A stretch of DNA of 64,000 bases, taken from NCBI GenBank assembly GCA_947480015.1, contig CANKBS010000017.1, forward strand, positions 1-64,000, read 5' to 3'. This document shows, one piece after another, positions 54,105-62,678 of the stretch. Within the stretch, counting starts at the first letter, position 1; each line of letters opens with the position of its first letter. Origin of the DNA: Sphingobacteriaceae bacterium. Lineage in GTDB: Bacteria; Bacteroidota; Bacteroidia; B-17B0; Aurantibacillaceae. The position numbers were made by a program, and so were the translations under genes. The notes below the pieces were generated by a model. The model was not told the origin of the DNA. It saw only the letters and a program-made list of their open reading frames with translations, and ran no database searches.

Positions 54105-55280
54105 ATGCCAATTTATCAGAAACACGGTAATGTACCCGACAAGCGTCACGTTGTATTTCGTCAGCCAAACGGTGAATTATACCATGAAGAACTTTTTGGA
54201 ACAGAAGGCTTTTCAAGCACTTCCTCTTTAGTCTACCACCTTTATCCACCAACCATGGTGAAGGAAATTGGGAAAGCACATTGGGCCAGACCTGAAGTGG
54301 CCATTGAAGATAACTTAAAAGCCCTCAGTTTTATGGGTTATGATGTAGAACCTGAAAAGGATTACATGCAAAGTCGTAAAGTGTTTTTCTTTAACGACGA
54401 CATGCAAATTGGCATGGCCTGTCCTTTAGAATCGATGCAGGATTATTTCTTTAAAAATGCCGATTCGGATGAAATGCTTTTTATACAAAAAGGCAGCGGA
54501 CGTTGCAAAACCATGTATGGCACGGTTGATTTTGAATACGGCGATTATGTGATTATTCCTAGAGGCACGGTTTATAAACTCGAATTTGATACCACGGAAA
54601 ATAAAATTTTATTTGTTGAGTCGCACAGTCCTATTAGAACGCCAAATCGTTACCGCAATGATTTTGGCCAATTGCTCGAGCACTCACCATTTTGCGAACG
54701 CGATTTTAAATTGCCTTATAATTTTGAAACGCATAACGAACATGGCGATTTTAAAATTATGATCAAAAAACGCGGACTCATTTACCCTTATGTTTATGAA
54801 ACGCATCCATTTGATCTGATAGGTTGGGACGGGTATAACTATCCTTATGCTTTTTCAATTTTTAATTTCGAACCCATTACCGGTCGCATACACATGCCAC
54901 CGCCAATTCACCAACAGTTTGAAGGAAGAAATTTTGTGATCTGCTCATTTGTACCACGTATGTATGATTACCATCCAAACGCCATTCCTGCACCTTATCA
55001 TCACAGCAATATTGATGCCGATGAAATTCTCTATTATGTGGATGGTGATTTTATGAGTCGTAATAACATTAAGCACGGTCAGTTCACCTTACATCCGGCC
55101 GGCGTGCCTCATGGGCCACACCCGGGAGCCATTGAAAGAAGTATTGGTAAAAAAGAAACCAAAGAACTGGCTGTGATGATTGATCCGTTTAATCCTTTAA
55201 AAATAACTACAGAGGCCATGAAGTATGAAGTGAAAGATTATTACAAATCGTGGATGAGCACTCCGGTATTAAATAAATAG
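54105..55280 (+). CDS. hmgA: Homogentisate 1,2-dioxygenase
   Basis: 391 residues, the shorter bacterial form. Double cupin with metal-site candidates His300 (APYHHSNIDADEIL), Glu307 and His336 in PAGVPHGPHPG. Opens homogentisate to maleylacetoacetate with O2 and Fe(II), in tyrosine and phenylalanine breakdown. It is followed after 20 nt by hpd, which makes its substrate. maiA and fahA are not in the window. Confidence 0.93.
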   Translation: MPIYQKHGNVPDKRHVVFRQPNGELYHEELFGTEGFSSTSSLVYHLYPPTMVKEIGKAHWARPEVAIEDNLKALSFMGYDVEPEKDYMQSRKVFFFNDDMQIGMACPLESMQDYFFKNADSDEMLFIQKGSGRCKTMYGTVDFEYGDYVIIPRGTVYKLEFDTTENKILFVESHSPIRTPNRYRNDFGQLLEHSPFCERDFKLPYNFETHNEHGDFKIMIKKRGLIYPYVYETHPFDLIGWDGYNYPYAFSIFNFEPITGRIHMPPPIHQQFEGRNFVICSFVPRMYDYHPNAIPAPYHHSNIDADEILYYVDGDFMSRNNIKHGQFTLHPAGVPHGPHPGAIERSIGKKETKELAVMIDPFNPLKITTEAMKYEVKDYYKSWMSTPVLNK

Positions 55281-55300
55281 TAAATACAGTAAACATTAAA

Positions 55301-56458
55301 ATGGAAGCAAGAGATTTAACTACAGTAAAAAATTTCGACTACAGCGGCGAAAAAGTTTTTGAAAAAGCTCAGGATTTTTTACCTATTAATGGCACCGATT
55401 ACGTGGAGCTTTATGTGGGTAACGCCAAACAAGCTGCTCACTATTATAAAACTGCTTTGGGATTTCAGGAACTGGCTTATGCGGGACTGGAAACCGGAGT
55501 CAGAGATCGTGTGTCTTATGTTTTAGTTCAGGATAAAATCCGTTTAATTTTAACTTCTCCTTTTGATCCGGAGAGTGATATTTCGCATCACATTCGTAAA
55601 CATGGCGATGGTGTAAAAGTAATTGCCCTTTGGGTAGAAGATGCCCGCAAGGCTTTTGAAGAAACCACCAAACGCGGTGCCAAAGTTTATTTTGAACCAA
55701 CCGTAACTAAGGATGAATTCGGAGAAATAGTAAAAGCCGGTATTCATACTTATGGCGAAACAGTACACGTTTTTGTAGAACGTAAAAATTACAAAGGTGT
55801 TTTTATGCCGGGTTATGTAAAATTGGAAACCGAATACCAACCAAGCACAACCGGATTAAAATACATCGATCACATGGTAGGCAATGTTGAAATGGGTTCC
55901 ATGAACAAATGGGCTTCCTTTTATGCCGACGTAATGGGCTTTGCCAATTTAATCACTTTTGATGATACTGATATTTCAACCGAATACACCGCTTTAATGA
56001 GCAAAGTGATGACCAACGGTAACGGTCGAATTAAATTTCCTATTAACGAACCTGCTATTGGTAAAAAGAAATCACAGGTAGAAGAATACCTTGATTTTTA
56101 TTATGGTCCGGGTTGCCAGCACATTGCTGTAGCTACCGACGACATTGTATTCACCATTTCTGAAATGCGTAAACGTGGGGTTGAATTTTTATATGTGCCG
56201 GGTTCTTATTACGACACTGTAAAAAACCGCGTAGGTATTATTGAAGAAGATTTAGAAGTTTTAAAAAAATGGGGCATTATGGTGGATCGTGATGAAGACG
56301 GTTACTTGCTTCAGATCTTTACCAAACCGGTAGAAGATCGTCCTACTTTATTTTTCGAGATCATTCAACGTAAAGGCGCTAAATCATTTGGTAAAGGTAA
56401 TTTTCAGGCCCTGTTCGAATCGATTGAAGCAGAGCAGGCCAGAAGAGGAACTTTATAA
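55301..56458 (+). CDS. hpd: 4-hydroxyphenylpyruvate dioxygenase
   Basis: 385 residues, two vicinal-oxygen-chelate halves. Fe(II) ligands of the C-terminal half: His191 (YIDHMVGNV), His274 (CQHIAVATDDI) and Glu353 (LFFEIIQRKG). Converts 4-hydroxyphenylpyruvate to homogentisate with O2. Between hmgA and the 3-hydroxyanthranilate dioxygenase gene, in one run of plus-strand genes. Confidence 0.96.
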   Translation: MEARDLTTVKNFDYSGEKVFEKAQDFLPINGTDYVELYVGNAKQAAHYYKTALGFQELAYAGLETGVRDRVSYVLVQDKIRLILTSPFDPESDISHHIRKHGDGVKVIALWVEDARKAFEETTKRGAKVYFEPTVTKDEFGEIVKAGIHTYGETVHVFVERKNYKGVFMPGYVKLETEYQPSTTGLKYIDHMVGNVEMGSMNKWASFYADVMGFANLITFDDTDISTEYTALMSKVMTNGNGRIKFPINEPAIGKKKSQVEEYLDFYYGPGCQHIAVATDDIVFTISEMRKRGVEFLYVPGSYYDTVKNRVGIIEEDLEVLKKWGIMVDRDEDGYLLQIFTKPVEDRPTLFFEIIQRKGAKSFGKGNFQALFESIEAEQARRGTL

Positions 56459-56480
56459 TTTAAATTAAAAAATAAAAGGC

Positions 56481-57008
56481 ATGAACATAATCCCCCCATT
56501 TAATTTTAAAAAATGGATCGATGAAAACCGACACCTTTTAAAACCACCTGTGGGAAATCAGGTGGTTTATAAGGACAGTGACTTTATCATCATGGTAGTA
56601 GGCGGACCAAATGCCCGCAAAGAATTTCACTACAACGAAGGTGAAGAATTCTTTTATCAGCTGGAAGGCGATATGGTTTTGCCCATTCGCGAAAATGGCA
56701 AGATTCGTAACATCACCATTCGTGAAGGCGAAATATTTTTATTACCGGCCGGTGTTGAACATTCGCCACAGCGTTTTAAAGATACCGTTGGATTGGTAGT
56801 TGAAATGAAACGCAAATCAAATGAGATGGATGCCTGCAGCTGGTATTGCGAAAAATGCGATGAGCTTTTATATAAGGTAAGTTTTCATTGTGATGATATT
56901 GTGGATCAACTTCCAAAATTAATGCAATCGTATTACGACGATATTAGCTTACGCACCTGCAAACACTGTGGCACCGTAATGGAGCCACCAAAATTAAAAG
57001 GTGAATAA
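56481..57008 (+). CDS. nbaC: 3-hydroxyanthranilate 3,4-dioxygenase
   Basis: 175 residues. Cupin with Fe ligands His50, Glu56 and His94 (FHYNEGEEFFYQLEG ... LPAGVEHSPQRF). The C-terminus has a rubredoxin-like four-cysteine site (Cys123, Cys126 in WYCEKC; Cys160, Cys163 in CKHCG), as in the bacterial enzyme. It opens the ring of 3-hydroxyanthranilate in the tryptophan-kynurenine route. The step before it, kynureninase, is not in the window. Confidence 0.93.
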   Translation: MNIIPPFNFKKWIDENRHLLKPPVGNQVVYKDSDFIIMVVGGPNARKEFHYNEGEEFFYQLEGDMVLPIRENGKIRNITIREGEIFLLPAGVEHSPQRFKDTVGLVVEMKRKSNEMDACSWYCEKCDELLYKVSFHCDDIVDQLPKLMQSYYDDISLRTCKHCGTVMEPPKLKGE

Positions 57009-57064
57009 GCAACACAGTTCTTTTACAGACTGATCTTAAATTAATTATTTTCAATGTTATTGTT

Positions 57065-58420
57065 ATGAAACACGCTACAATTGTTGGTTCCGGACTGGTG
57101 GGCTCTTTATGGGCTATTTATTTATCAAAAGCAGGTTATAAAGTGAAGGTGCTAGAGCGCCGTCCCGATATGCGTAAAGCCCATATTTCAGCCGGAAAAT
57201 CCATTAACCTCGCTACCTCCTACAGAGGTTGGAAAGCTTTAGATGAAATGCAAGTGGGGGATGAGATCCGTAAAATAGCCATTCCCATGTTTGGACGCAC
57301 CATGCATGACATGCACGGCGATACCACCTATCAACCTTATGGTTTAAAAGATCAGGCAATTTTTTCGGTATCGCGCGGTGAAATTAATTGTAAGTTAATG
57401 GACATTGCCGAAGATCGTGGCAATGTGGAGTTTCAATTCAACGAAGAATGTATTGGAAGCGATTTGAAGGGTGGAACGGTTCAATTAAAAAATACAATTA
57501 CAGGAAAAATTACAGAAGTAAAATCGGATGTGGTGTTTGCAACCGACGGGGCCTTTTCGGCCGTTCGTTATCATGCCATGCAAAAAACCGATCGATTTAG
57601 TTATTCGCAAAATTATATTGAAGATGGTTACCGCGAAATTTTATTACCGGCAAATGCCGATGATAGTTTTAAACTCGCAAAAAACACCTTGCATATCTGG
57701 CCCCGCGGAAGGTTTATGCTCATTGCCCTGCCAAATTTTGACGGTTCATTTACCTGTACTTTATTTATGCCTTTTGAAGGACATAAATACTGCTTTAATA
57801 ATTTAACCACTAAAGCCAAAGTTGCTGCATTTTTTAAAGAGTTATTTCCCGATTTTTATAAAATGATGCCGCACATAACCGATCATTGGGAAGATCATCC
57901 ATTGTCGTCCTTAGCCATTATTCGTTGTTTCCCTTGGTCGAACGGTAAAACTGTTTTAATGGGTGATGCTGCACATGCTACGGTTCCTTTTTTCGGACAA
58001 GGTATGAATGCCGGATTTGAAGATTGTTCGGTGATGTATTCACTCATGAAAAAACATAATCACGATTGGGATAAAATATTTAAAGAATATGAAGTGATGC
58101 GTAAACCCAATGGTGATGCGGTTCAGGACTTGTCATTATTAAATTATGTAGTAATGCGTGATAAAGTGGCCGATCCGTATTATTTATTACAGCAAAAAGT
58201 GGAACGACGCATTGCCGAATTATATCCGGGTAAATATTTCCCAATGTACTCCATGGTTTCCTTTTCTGATATCGAATACCAGGTTGCCTTGAGTAAAGGA
58301 AAAGAGCAAGATGCTATTATTCAGGACCTCATTAAAGAACATAAAATTAACGACGAAACACCATTAACAAAAATAGATCGTTACATTCACAGTTTATTTA
58401 GCGATAAAACAAAAAACTAA
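57065..58420 (+). CDS. kmo: Kynurenine 3-monooxygenase
   Basis: 451 residues. FAD-binding GSGLVGSLWAIYLSKAG at 8-24, LERRPDMRK, and the second FAD motif GDAAHATVPFFGQGMNAGFE near 300-320. The C-terminus lacks the mitochondrial anchor of eukaryotic KMO. Hydroxylates kynurenine to 3-hydroxykynurenine using NADPH and O2. 4 nt upstream of the tryptophan dioxygenase gene. Confidence 0.94.
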   Translation: MKHATIVGSGLVGSLWAIYLSKAGYKVKVLERRPDMRKAHISAGKSINLATSYRGWKALDEMQVGDEIRKIAIPMFGRTMHDMHGDTTYQPYGLKDQAIFSVSRGEINCKLMDIAEDRGNVEFQFNEECIGSDLKGGTVQLKNTITGKITEVKSDVVFATDGAFSAVRYHAMQKTDRFSYSQNYIEDGYREILLPANADDSFKLAKNTLHIWPRGRFMLIALPNFDGSFTCTLFMPFEGHKYCFNNLTTKAKVAAFFKELFPDFYKMMPHITDHWEDHPLSSLAIIRCFPWSNGKTVLMGDAAHATVPFFGQGMNAGFEDCSVMYSLMKKHNHDWDKIFKEYEVMRKPNGDAVQDLSLLNYVVMRDKVADPYYLLQQKVERRIAELYPGKYFPMYSMVSFSDIEYQVALSKGKEQDAIIQDLIKEHKINDETPLTKIDRYIHSLFSDKTKN

Positions 58421-58424
58421 AAAC

Positions 58425-59339
58425 ATGAATAAAGCTCAGGAAGATTTAGTTAAGCGCATCAGCGAAAAATACAAAGCCATCGATCAGAATCCGGATGTGC
58501 ATTTGGAAGGATTAGTTTGGGCAAAACCCATCACTTATTGGGATTATATTTTGCCCGATGCACTTTTGAATTTGCAGGTACAACGCACCACACAGCCCGA
58601 TGAGATGGTGTTTATCATGTATCATCAAATCAACGAACTTTTGTTCAAAATGATTCTATGGGAAATTAATCAGGTAAGTGCAGCAACAGAAGTAAAGGCC
58701 GCCTTCTTCACCGAAAAATTACGTCGCATCTCCCGTTATTTTGACATGCTTTCTTCTTCTTTTGATATTATGGGCGAAGGCATGGAGAAAGAACAGTACA
58801 TGAAATTCAGAAATACACTAACACCGGCTTCCGGCTTTCAGAGTGCTCAATACCGTTTAATTGAATTTGCCTCTACCGAATTAATTAATTTAATTGATGC
58901 CCGTTTCCGGGCAAGCATCGATCGTAATACGCCTTACGAACATGCTTACGAGCATTTGTATTGGCAGGCTGCAGGCAAGGACCATGCCACCGGCAAAAAA
59001 AATACTTTAATTACATTATTTGAAAAGCGCTATAAAGCCGACTTCCTGCGAAAAATGGAAGACTACAATCAAACGAATCTTTATACCAAATTTAAATCAC
59101 TGCCTGCTGAGGTAAAAGCCGATCCCGAATTAATAAAAGCCATGCGTCATTACGATTACACGGTAAATGTTACTTGGGTAATGGCTCATTACGATGCCGC
59201 AGCAAAATACTTAGGCAATGCCGAAGCAACAGGTGGCAGCGATTGGCGCAAATACATGCATCCTAAATACCAGCGCCGTATCTTTTTTCCCGAAGTGTGG
59301 ACAAAAGAGGAATTGGAAAATTGGGGTAAGGATGTTTAG
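58425..59339 (+). CDS. kynA: Tryptophan 2,3-dioxygenase
   Basis: 304 residues. Signature blocks: MYHQINELLFKMILWE, RRISRYFDMLSSSFDIM, FRNTLTPASGFQSAQYR, and TGGSDWRKYMHPKYQRRIFF, which includes the haem-pocket loop. It oxidises tryptophan to N-formylkynurenine with haem and O2, the first committed step of the kynurenine pathway. The gene ends 4 nt inside the convergent PIN-domain gene. Kynurenine formamidase is missing nearby. Confidence 0.95.
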   Translation: MNKAQEDLVKRISEKYKAIDQNPDVHLEGLVWAKPITYWDYILPDALLNLQVQRTTQPDEMVFIMYHQINELLFKMILWEINQVSAATEVKAAFFTEKLRRISRYFDMLSSSFDIMGEGMEKEQYMKFRNTLTPASGFQSAQYRLIEFASTELINLIDARFRASIDRNTPYEHAYEHLYWQAAGKDHATGKKNTLITLFEKRYKADFLRKMEDYNQTNLYTKFKSLPAEVKADPELIKAMRHYDYTVNVTWVMAHYDAAAKYLGNAEATGGSDWRKYMHPKYQRRIFFPEVWTKEELENWGKDV

Positions 59340-59755
59340 GGATTAATTATCTTTACTATTTCATCAGGTGTCATTACCGGTATTTCGCAGTTGTGAAAGT
59401 CTTTTATATTTCTGGTAACAATACAATCCATCTTATCAATTGAATAAGCACATTGCATTTGTATAGCGTCTTCAAAATCTTTGTGTTTCGAATGCAATCC
59501 TTTTTTAAGCATTTCTGTTTCAATAGGGATAACATGGAGGTAATCTAGCAAGGTGGAGAGTACCGACCTGAGTGCTTTTTCGTCCATATATTTTTTTAGT
59601 AAATAATGGGATGTGGCAATGCTATGTGAAGAGGTGTACAACTTTACCTTATTCGATTCCGCTTTCGAAAAAAGATCAATAGCAAATTTACTGAAGGGTT
59701 CTCTGTCGGCTATCAGGTCAATGATAATGTTTGTATCAACAAATATTTTTTTCAT
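59336..59755 (-). CDS. PIN-domain toxin, VapC-like
   Basis: 139 residues. The acidic active-site set is present: Asp7 in IFVDTNIIIDL, Glu95/Asp96 in KHKDFEDAIQ, and Asp119 in VTRNIKDF. PIN toxins cleave tRNA or rRNA. It overlaps the antitoxin gene by 4 nt and the end of kynA by 4 nt (convergent). Confidence 0.85.
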   Translation of the reverse strand: MKKIFVDTNIIIDLIADREPFSKFAIDLFSKAESNKVKLYTSSHSIATSHYLLKKYMDEKALRSVLSTLLDYLHVIPIETEMLKKGLHSKHKDFEDAIQMQCAYSIDKMDCIVTRNIKDFHNCEIPVMTPDEIVKIINP

Positions 59756-59994
59756 AAATGTTTGTTTTCCAAATAGGAGCGTAATTCTTTCGCTTCGTCA
59801 AAATTCTTGGGAAGTTTTACCGCACCCACAATCTTTTTTAATTTAGGCGACACCGTTTCTTCTCCTTTTTCCTGAGTAATCGATTCGAGATAATTTTCGA
59901 TAATTTCTGATAGACTTCTACCGGTTTGTTTGGCGTATGATTTAGCCCTATCTATCACCGATTTTTCGACGCTGAGTGTAAGTTTCGTTGTCAT
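59752..59994 (-). CDS. Ribbon-helix-helix-type antitoxin (DUF6364-like)
   Basis: 80 residues. TKLTLSVEKSVIDRAKSYAK followed by SLSEIIENYLE is the beta-strand and two helices of an RHH DNA-binding domain; the C-terminal half (VGAVKLPKNFDEAKELRSYL) would clamp the PIN toxin. The start codon overlaps a palindromic operator, so the antitoxin probably represses its own promoter. Confidence 0.8.
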   Translation of the reverse strand: MTTKLTLSVEKSVIDRAKSYAKQTGRSLSEIIENYLESITQEKGEETVSPKLKKIVGAVKLPKNFDEAKELRSYLENKHL

Positions 59995-60024
59995 TATACG
60001 TATAATTTATTCAAAGATACGTAT
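59993..60024 (-). promoter_or_regulatory. Antitoxin operator pair and -7 promoter box
   Basis: A perfect 14-bp palindrome ATTATACGTATAAT spans 59993-60006, and ATACGTAT at 60017-60024 repeats its core. Their centres are 21 bp apart, two helical turns, so they face the same side of DNA. Minus-strand TATCTTTG at 60012-60019 (TAnnTTTG) lies between and overlaps the second site. Binding would block the promoter. Confidence 0.7.
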
Positions 60025-60085
60025 AAATAGAATATTTTGCAAATGCTTGGTTTCAGGTGGATTAAACGCTCTGAAAATTTTATTT

Positions 60086-60445
60086 TTATGCCTCCGCCTT
60101 TCGTTTCACAATCAGAATCAGATCTTTCTCAATGGGCAAATACCCGTACTCGTAACAAAAGGTATAAATATGATTGTTTTTGGTGGTGACCTGATGGGTA
60201 AAAAAAGTAAAATTAAAGCCTTTATCTATTAATTTTTGCTTAGGCAGCGTGGTCTTTTCTCCCTGTAAATTTTCTTCCAAAATGCGCCTGTTTTTTCTCA
60301 GCGAATTATTGATGTTTCTTACAAAATTATTGGTATCGCTGTTTTGTTTGTTGTTAAAGGCGTTGCGACACATATCGCTGCAGAATTTTTTGTCAATTCT
60401 TCCTTTAATCACATCTCCGCACTCTGGGCATGTACGTTTTTCCAT
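60086..60445 (-). CDS. Zinc-ribbon protein of unknown function, downstream of purK
   Basis: 119 residues. An N-terminal zinc-binding motif CPECGDVIKG then KKFCSDMCRNAF (CxxC...CxxxC) resembles the 'FCSxxCRxxF' type ribbon. The rest is charged and ends KDLILIVKRKAEA. It follows purK by 11 nt and is likely co-transcribed. Function unknown. Confidence 0.65.
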   Translation of the reverse strand: MEKRTCPECGDVIKGRIDKKFCSDMCRNAFNNKQNSDTNNFVRNINNSLRKNRRILEENLQGEKTTLPKQKLIDKGFNFTFFTHQVTTKNNHIYTFCYEYGYLPIEKDLILIVKRKAEA

Positions 60446-60456
60446 AGTTGTTTTTT

Positions 60457-61596
60457 CTAAGCTATCACCTTTAAAGTGTTTTTTACCAGTTTGGCTTTTT
60501 GTTTGGCCTTTAAAATATCTTCATCTACAATGGTTACATGTCCCATTTTACGAAAAGGTTTGGTTATGGCTTTTCCATATAAATGCACATACACACCACT
60601 GAATTTTAAAACATCTTCCAGGCCTTGATAAATTGCGGTTCCTTCATGACCAAAATCGCCAAGCAAATTTACCATCACACCGGCTCTCACAATGGAAGGA
60701 TCACCCAAAGGTAAATTTAAAATGGCTCTTAAATATTGTTCAAATTGTGAAGTCACATTGGCCTCAATGGTATGATGTCCGCTGTTATGCGGCCTTGGCG
60801 CCACTTCATTCACCAGCACTTTTCCGTCTTTGGTTAAAAATAATTCAACTGCTAACAGTCCAACAATTTCTAATTTCTCGGCAACCAGTGTTGCAATTTT
60901 AATGGCTTCCTTTTCAACACTTTTTTTAATATCAGCCGGTGAAAATAAAAATTCTACCAGGTTAGCTTCGGGATTAAATTCACATTCCACCACCGGAAAA
61001 CATTTTACCTCACCGCTTTCACTGCGGGCAACAATTACCGATAACTCCTTGTCAAAATCAACTAAACGCTCTAACACACTGGGTGCATCAAAGGCTTTAT
61101 CCAAATGGTGTGGACTTACTAATTTAGTCACTCCTTTTCCATCATAGCCACCACGACGTAATTTCTGAAAGAAAGGAAAATAGTCGGCGTACTTTGAAAT
61201 TTGTTTTTTGTTTTCTACCAGAAAAAAATCAGGACTCGGAATGTTATTCCGTTGGTAAAACATTTTCTGAGAACCTTTATCCTGGATCAATTCAATAATA
61301 TGAGGTTGCGGAAAAATTTTCTTGCCTTCTTTTTCAAGGGCTTTGAGCGCATCAATGTTTACGTTTTCAATTTCAATGGTGATCAGATCTTTGTCTTTTC
61401 CAAAATCATAAACGGTATCATAATCGTTTAAGCTGCCACAAGTAAATTTTTTTACCAGGTGTCGGCAAGGCGCATTTTTATCGGGATCGAGAATAGAAAT
61501 GTTCAAATTAAGATTAACCGCACTTTGTAAGATCATGCGTCCCAATTGTCCGCCGCCCAGAATGCCTATATGTAATTGTTGTATGGTAGTATGCAT
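60457..61596 (-). CDS. purK: N5-carboxyaminoimidazole ribonucleotide synthase
   Basis: 379 residues from the ATG at 61596; the upstream in-frame codon at 61614 falls inside the -7 box and cannot be the start. ATP-grasp enzyme: IGILGGGQLGRMI at the N-terminus, RRGGYDGKGV, VLVNEVAPRPHNSGHHTIEA. It makes N5-CAIR from AIR, ATP and bicarbonate in purine synthesis. Downstream lies a zinc-ribbon gene. purE is not in the window. Confidence 0.93.
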   Translation of the reverse strand: MHTTIQQLHIGILGGGQLGRMILQSAVNLNLNISILDPDKNAPCRHLVKKFTCGSLNDYDTVYDFGKDKDLITIEIENVNIDALKALEKEGKKIFPQPHIIELIQDKGSQKMFYQRNNIPSPDFFLVENKKQISKYADYFPFFQKLRRGGYDGKGVTKLVSPHHLDKAFDAPSVLERLVDFDKELSVIVARSESGEVKCFPVVECEFNPEANLVEFLFSPADIKKSVEKEAIKIATLVAEKLEIVGLLAVELFLTKDGKVLVNEVAPRPHNSGHHTIEANVTSQFEQYLRAILNLPLGDPSIVRAGVMVNLLGDFGHEGTAIYQGLEDVLKFSGVYVHLYGKAITKPFRKMGHVTIVDEDILKAKQKAKLVKNTLKVIA

Positions 61597-61611
61597 GTAA
61601 TATTTAAAGCG

Positions 61612-61619
61612 CAAAGATA
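61612..61619 (-). promoter_or_regulatory. -7 promoter box of purK
   Basis: Minus-strand TATCTTTG, 15 nt upstream of the purK ATG at 61596. It fixes the start codon. Confidence 0.6.
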
Positions 61620-61630
61620 ATTAAACAATG

Positions 61631-62182
61631 CTATTTCTTGAGGGCTATTTTTATTTCGGTCAATTCATTTTTTATTTCCCGCAAAAGCTCAGTGTTCAGG
61701 CTTTCAGATGTCTCATCTTTAACCGTTCCGCTGAATTGGTATTTTTCTTTCATTACCTTTTCGCGTTGGTTTAAGATATCCAGTTTAAAATTTTCAGCGT
61801 CATTAATGCCTAACATACTCATCATGTTATTGCTGTGTTGCCCGCCACCACCGGCTGTTTCAATGCGAATAAGGGTAAGGCCGAACCAGCGTAATACCGG
61901 ACCGCCATAAAAGGAAAGATCCTGAATATTCTCAAGCGGAATGGTTTTTTCGATGTGGAAAATAAGTCCCTTCGAAAAGCGAAGATTTTTAGTCGTTAAC
62001 TGGCATTCGAGGGTATGGAAGAATTTAGTAGAGATCCATTGTCCTAAACCCAACAACCAGAAGGGCAGGAGCAACCAGCCAATGATGCTTACAACCAGGT
62101 AAAATAAAACCACTAAAAAAATATAGGTTTTTACTTTCGGATTAAAGCTGGCCTTTTTTAATACACTTTCGTTTTCTAACAT
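61631..62182 (-). CDS. PH-domain (bPH2/DUF304) membrane protein
   Basis: 183 residues. One hydrophobic hairpin (YIFLVVLFYLVVSIIGWLLL and FWLLGLGQWI), then a bacterial PH domain: CQLTTKNLRFSKGLIFHIEK, TIPLENIQDLSFYGGPVL. The C-terminal tail is helical. Such proteins occur in envelope-stress and DUF304 systems with no defined activity. A TATCTTTA near match to the -7 box lies just upstream. Confidence 0.75.
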   Translation of the reverse strand: MLENESVLKKASFNPKVKTYIFLVVLFYLVVSIIGWLLLPFWLLGLGQWISTKFFHTLECQLTTKNLRFSKGLIFHIEKTIPLENIQDLSFYGGPVLRWFGLTLIRIETAGGGGQHSNNMMSMLGINDAENFKLDILNQREKVMKEKYQFSGTVKDETSESLNTELLREIKNELTEIKIALKK

Positions 62183-62286
62183 AAAATAAAGATACGATAA
62201 GCTTTATTATAATTTTAATCAGGGGTATTTAATTTTATATGCGTGAAAAACAAGGCGTTAACTGTTTTTTGATACGCAAGTCTCTT

Positions 62287-62321
62287 ATACATAAGAAAAT
62301 TATGTATCTTTGTCTTATGTA
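62287..62321 (+). promoter_or_regulatory. PadR operator and -7 promoter box
   Basis: ATACATAA (62287-62294) and TTATGTAT (62300-62307) form a perfect 8-bp inverted repeat around 5 nt. TATCTTTG at 62305-62312 matches TAnnTTTG and overlaps the second arm. A third half-site TTATGTA lies at 62315-62321. PadR proteins typically bind ATGT/ACAT palindromes, so autorepression is expected. Confidence 0.65.
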
Positions 62322-62336
62322 ATTAATTATAACACC

Positions 62337-62678
62337 ATGATCTACTCCACAGAACTATTAAAAGGAACCTTAAAAACCATTGTATTAAAATTGTTGTCCG
62401 ACAACAAACGCATGTATGGTTACGAGATCACACAAAAGGTAAAAGAATTAACGCTCGATAAAATTCAAATTACCGAAGGTGCGCTTTATCCCACTTTACA
62501 TGCCTTAGAAGACGATGGTTTGGTGACCACCGAATCGGAATTTATTGGCAAACGCGTGCGTAAATATTATGCGCTCAGCCCAAGCGGAAAAACCAAAACA
62601 AAAGAAAAGGTAAACGAACTGGCTGATTTTATGAGTACCATGAAATTTTTGTTGGACATTAAAACAAAAACGGCCTAA
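62337..62678 (+). CDS. PadR family transcriptional regulator
   Basis: 113 residues from the ATG at 62337; a TTG at 62310 lies inside the promoter. Winged helix: LKLLSDNKRMYGYEITQKV, EGALYPTLHALEDDGLV, and KYYALSPSGK. Family members repress until an effector binds. The next gene begins directly at the stop codon, as is usual for PadR and its paired HAAS-type membrane protein. Confidence 0.9.
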   Translation: MIYSTELLKGTLKTIVLKLLSDNKRMYGYEITQKVKELTLDKIQITEGALYPTLHALEDDGLVTTESEFIGKRVRKYYALSPSGKTKTKEKVNELADFMSTMKFLLDIKTKTA

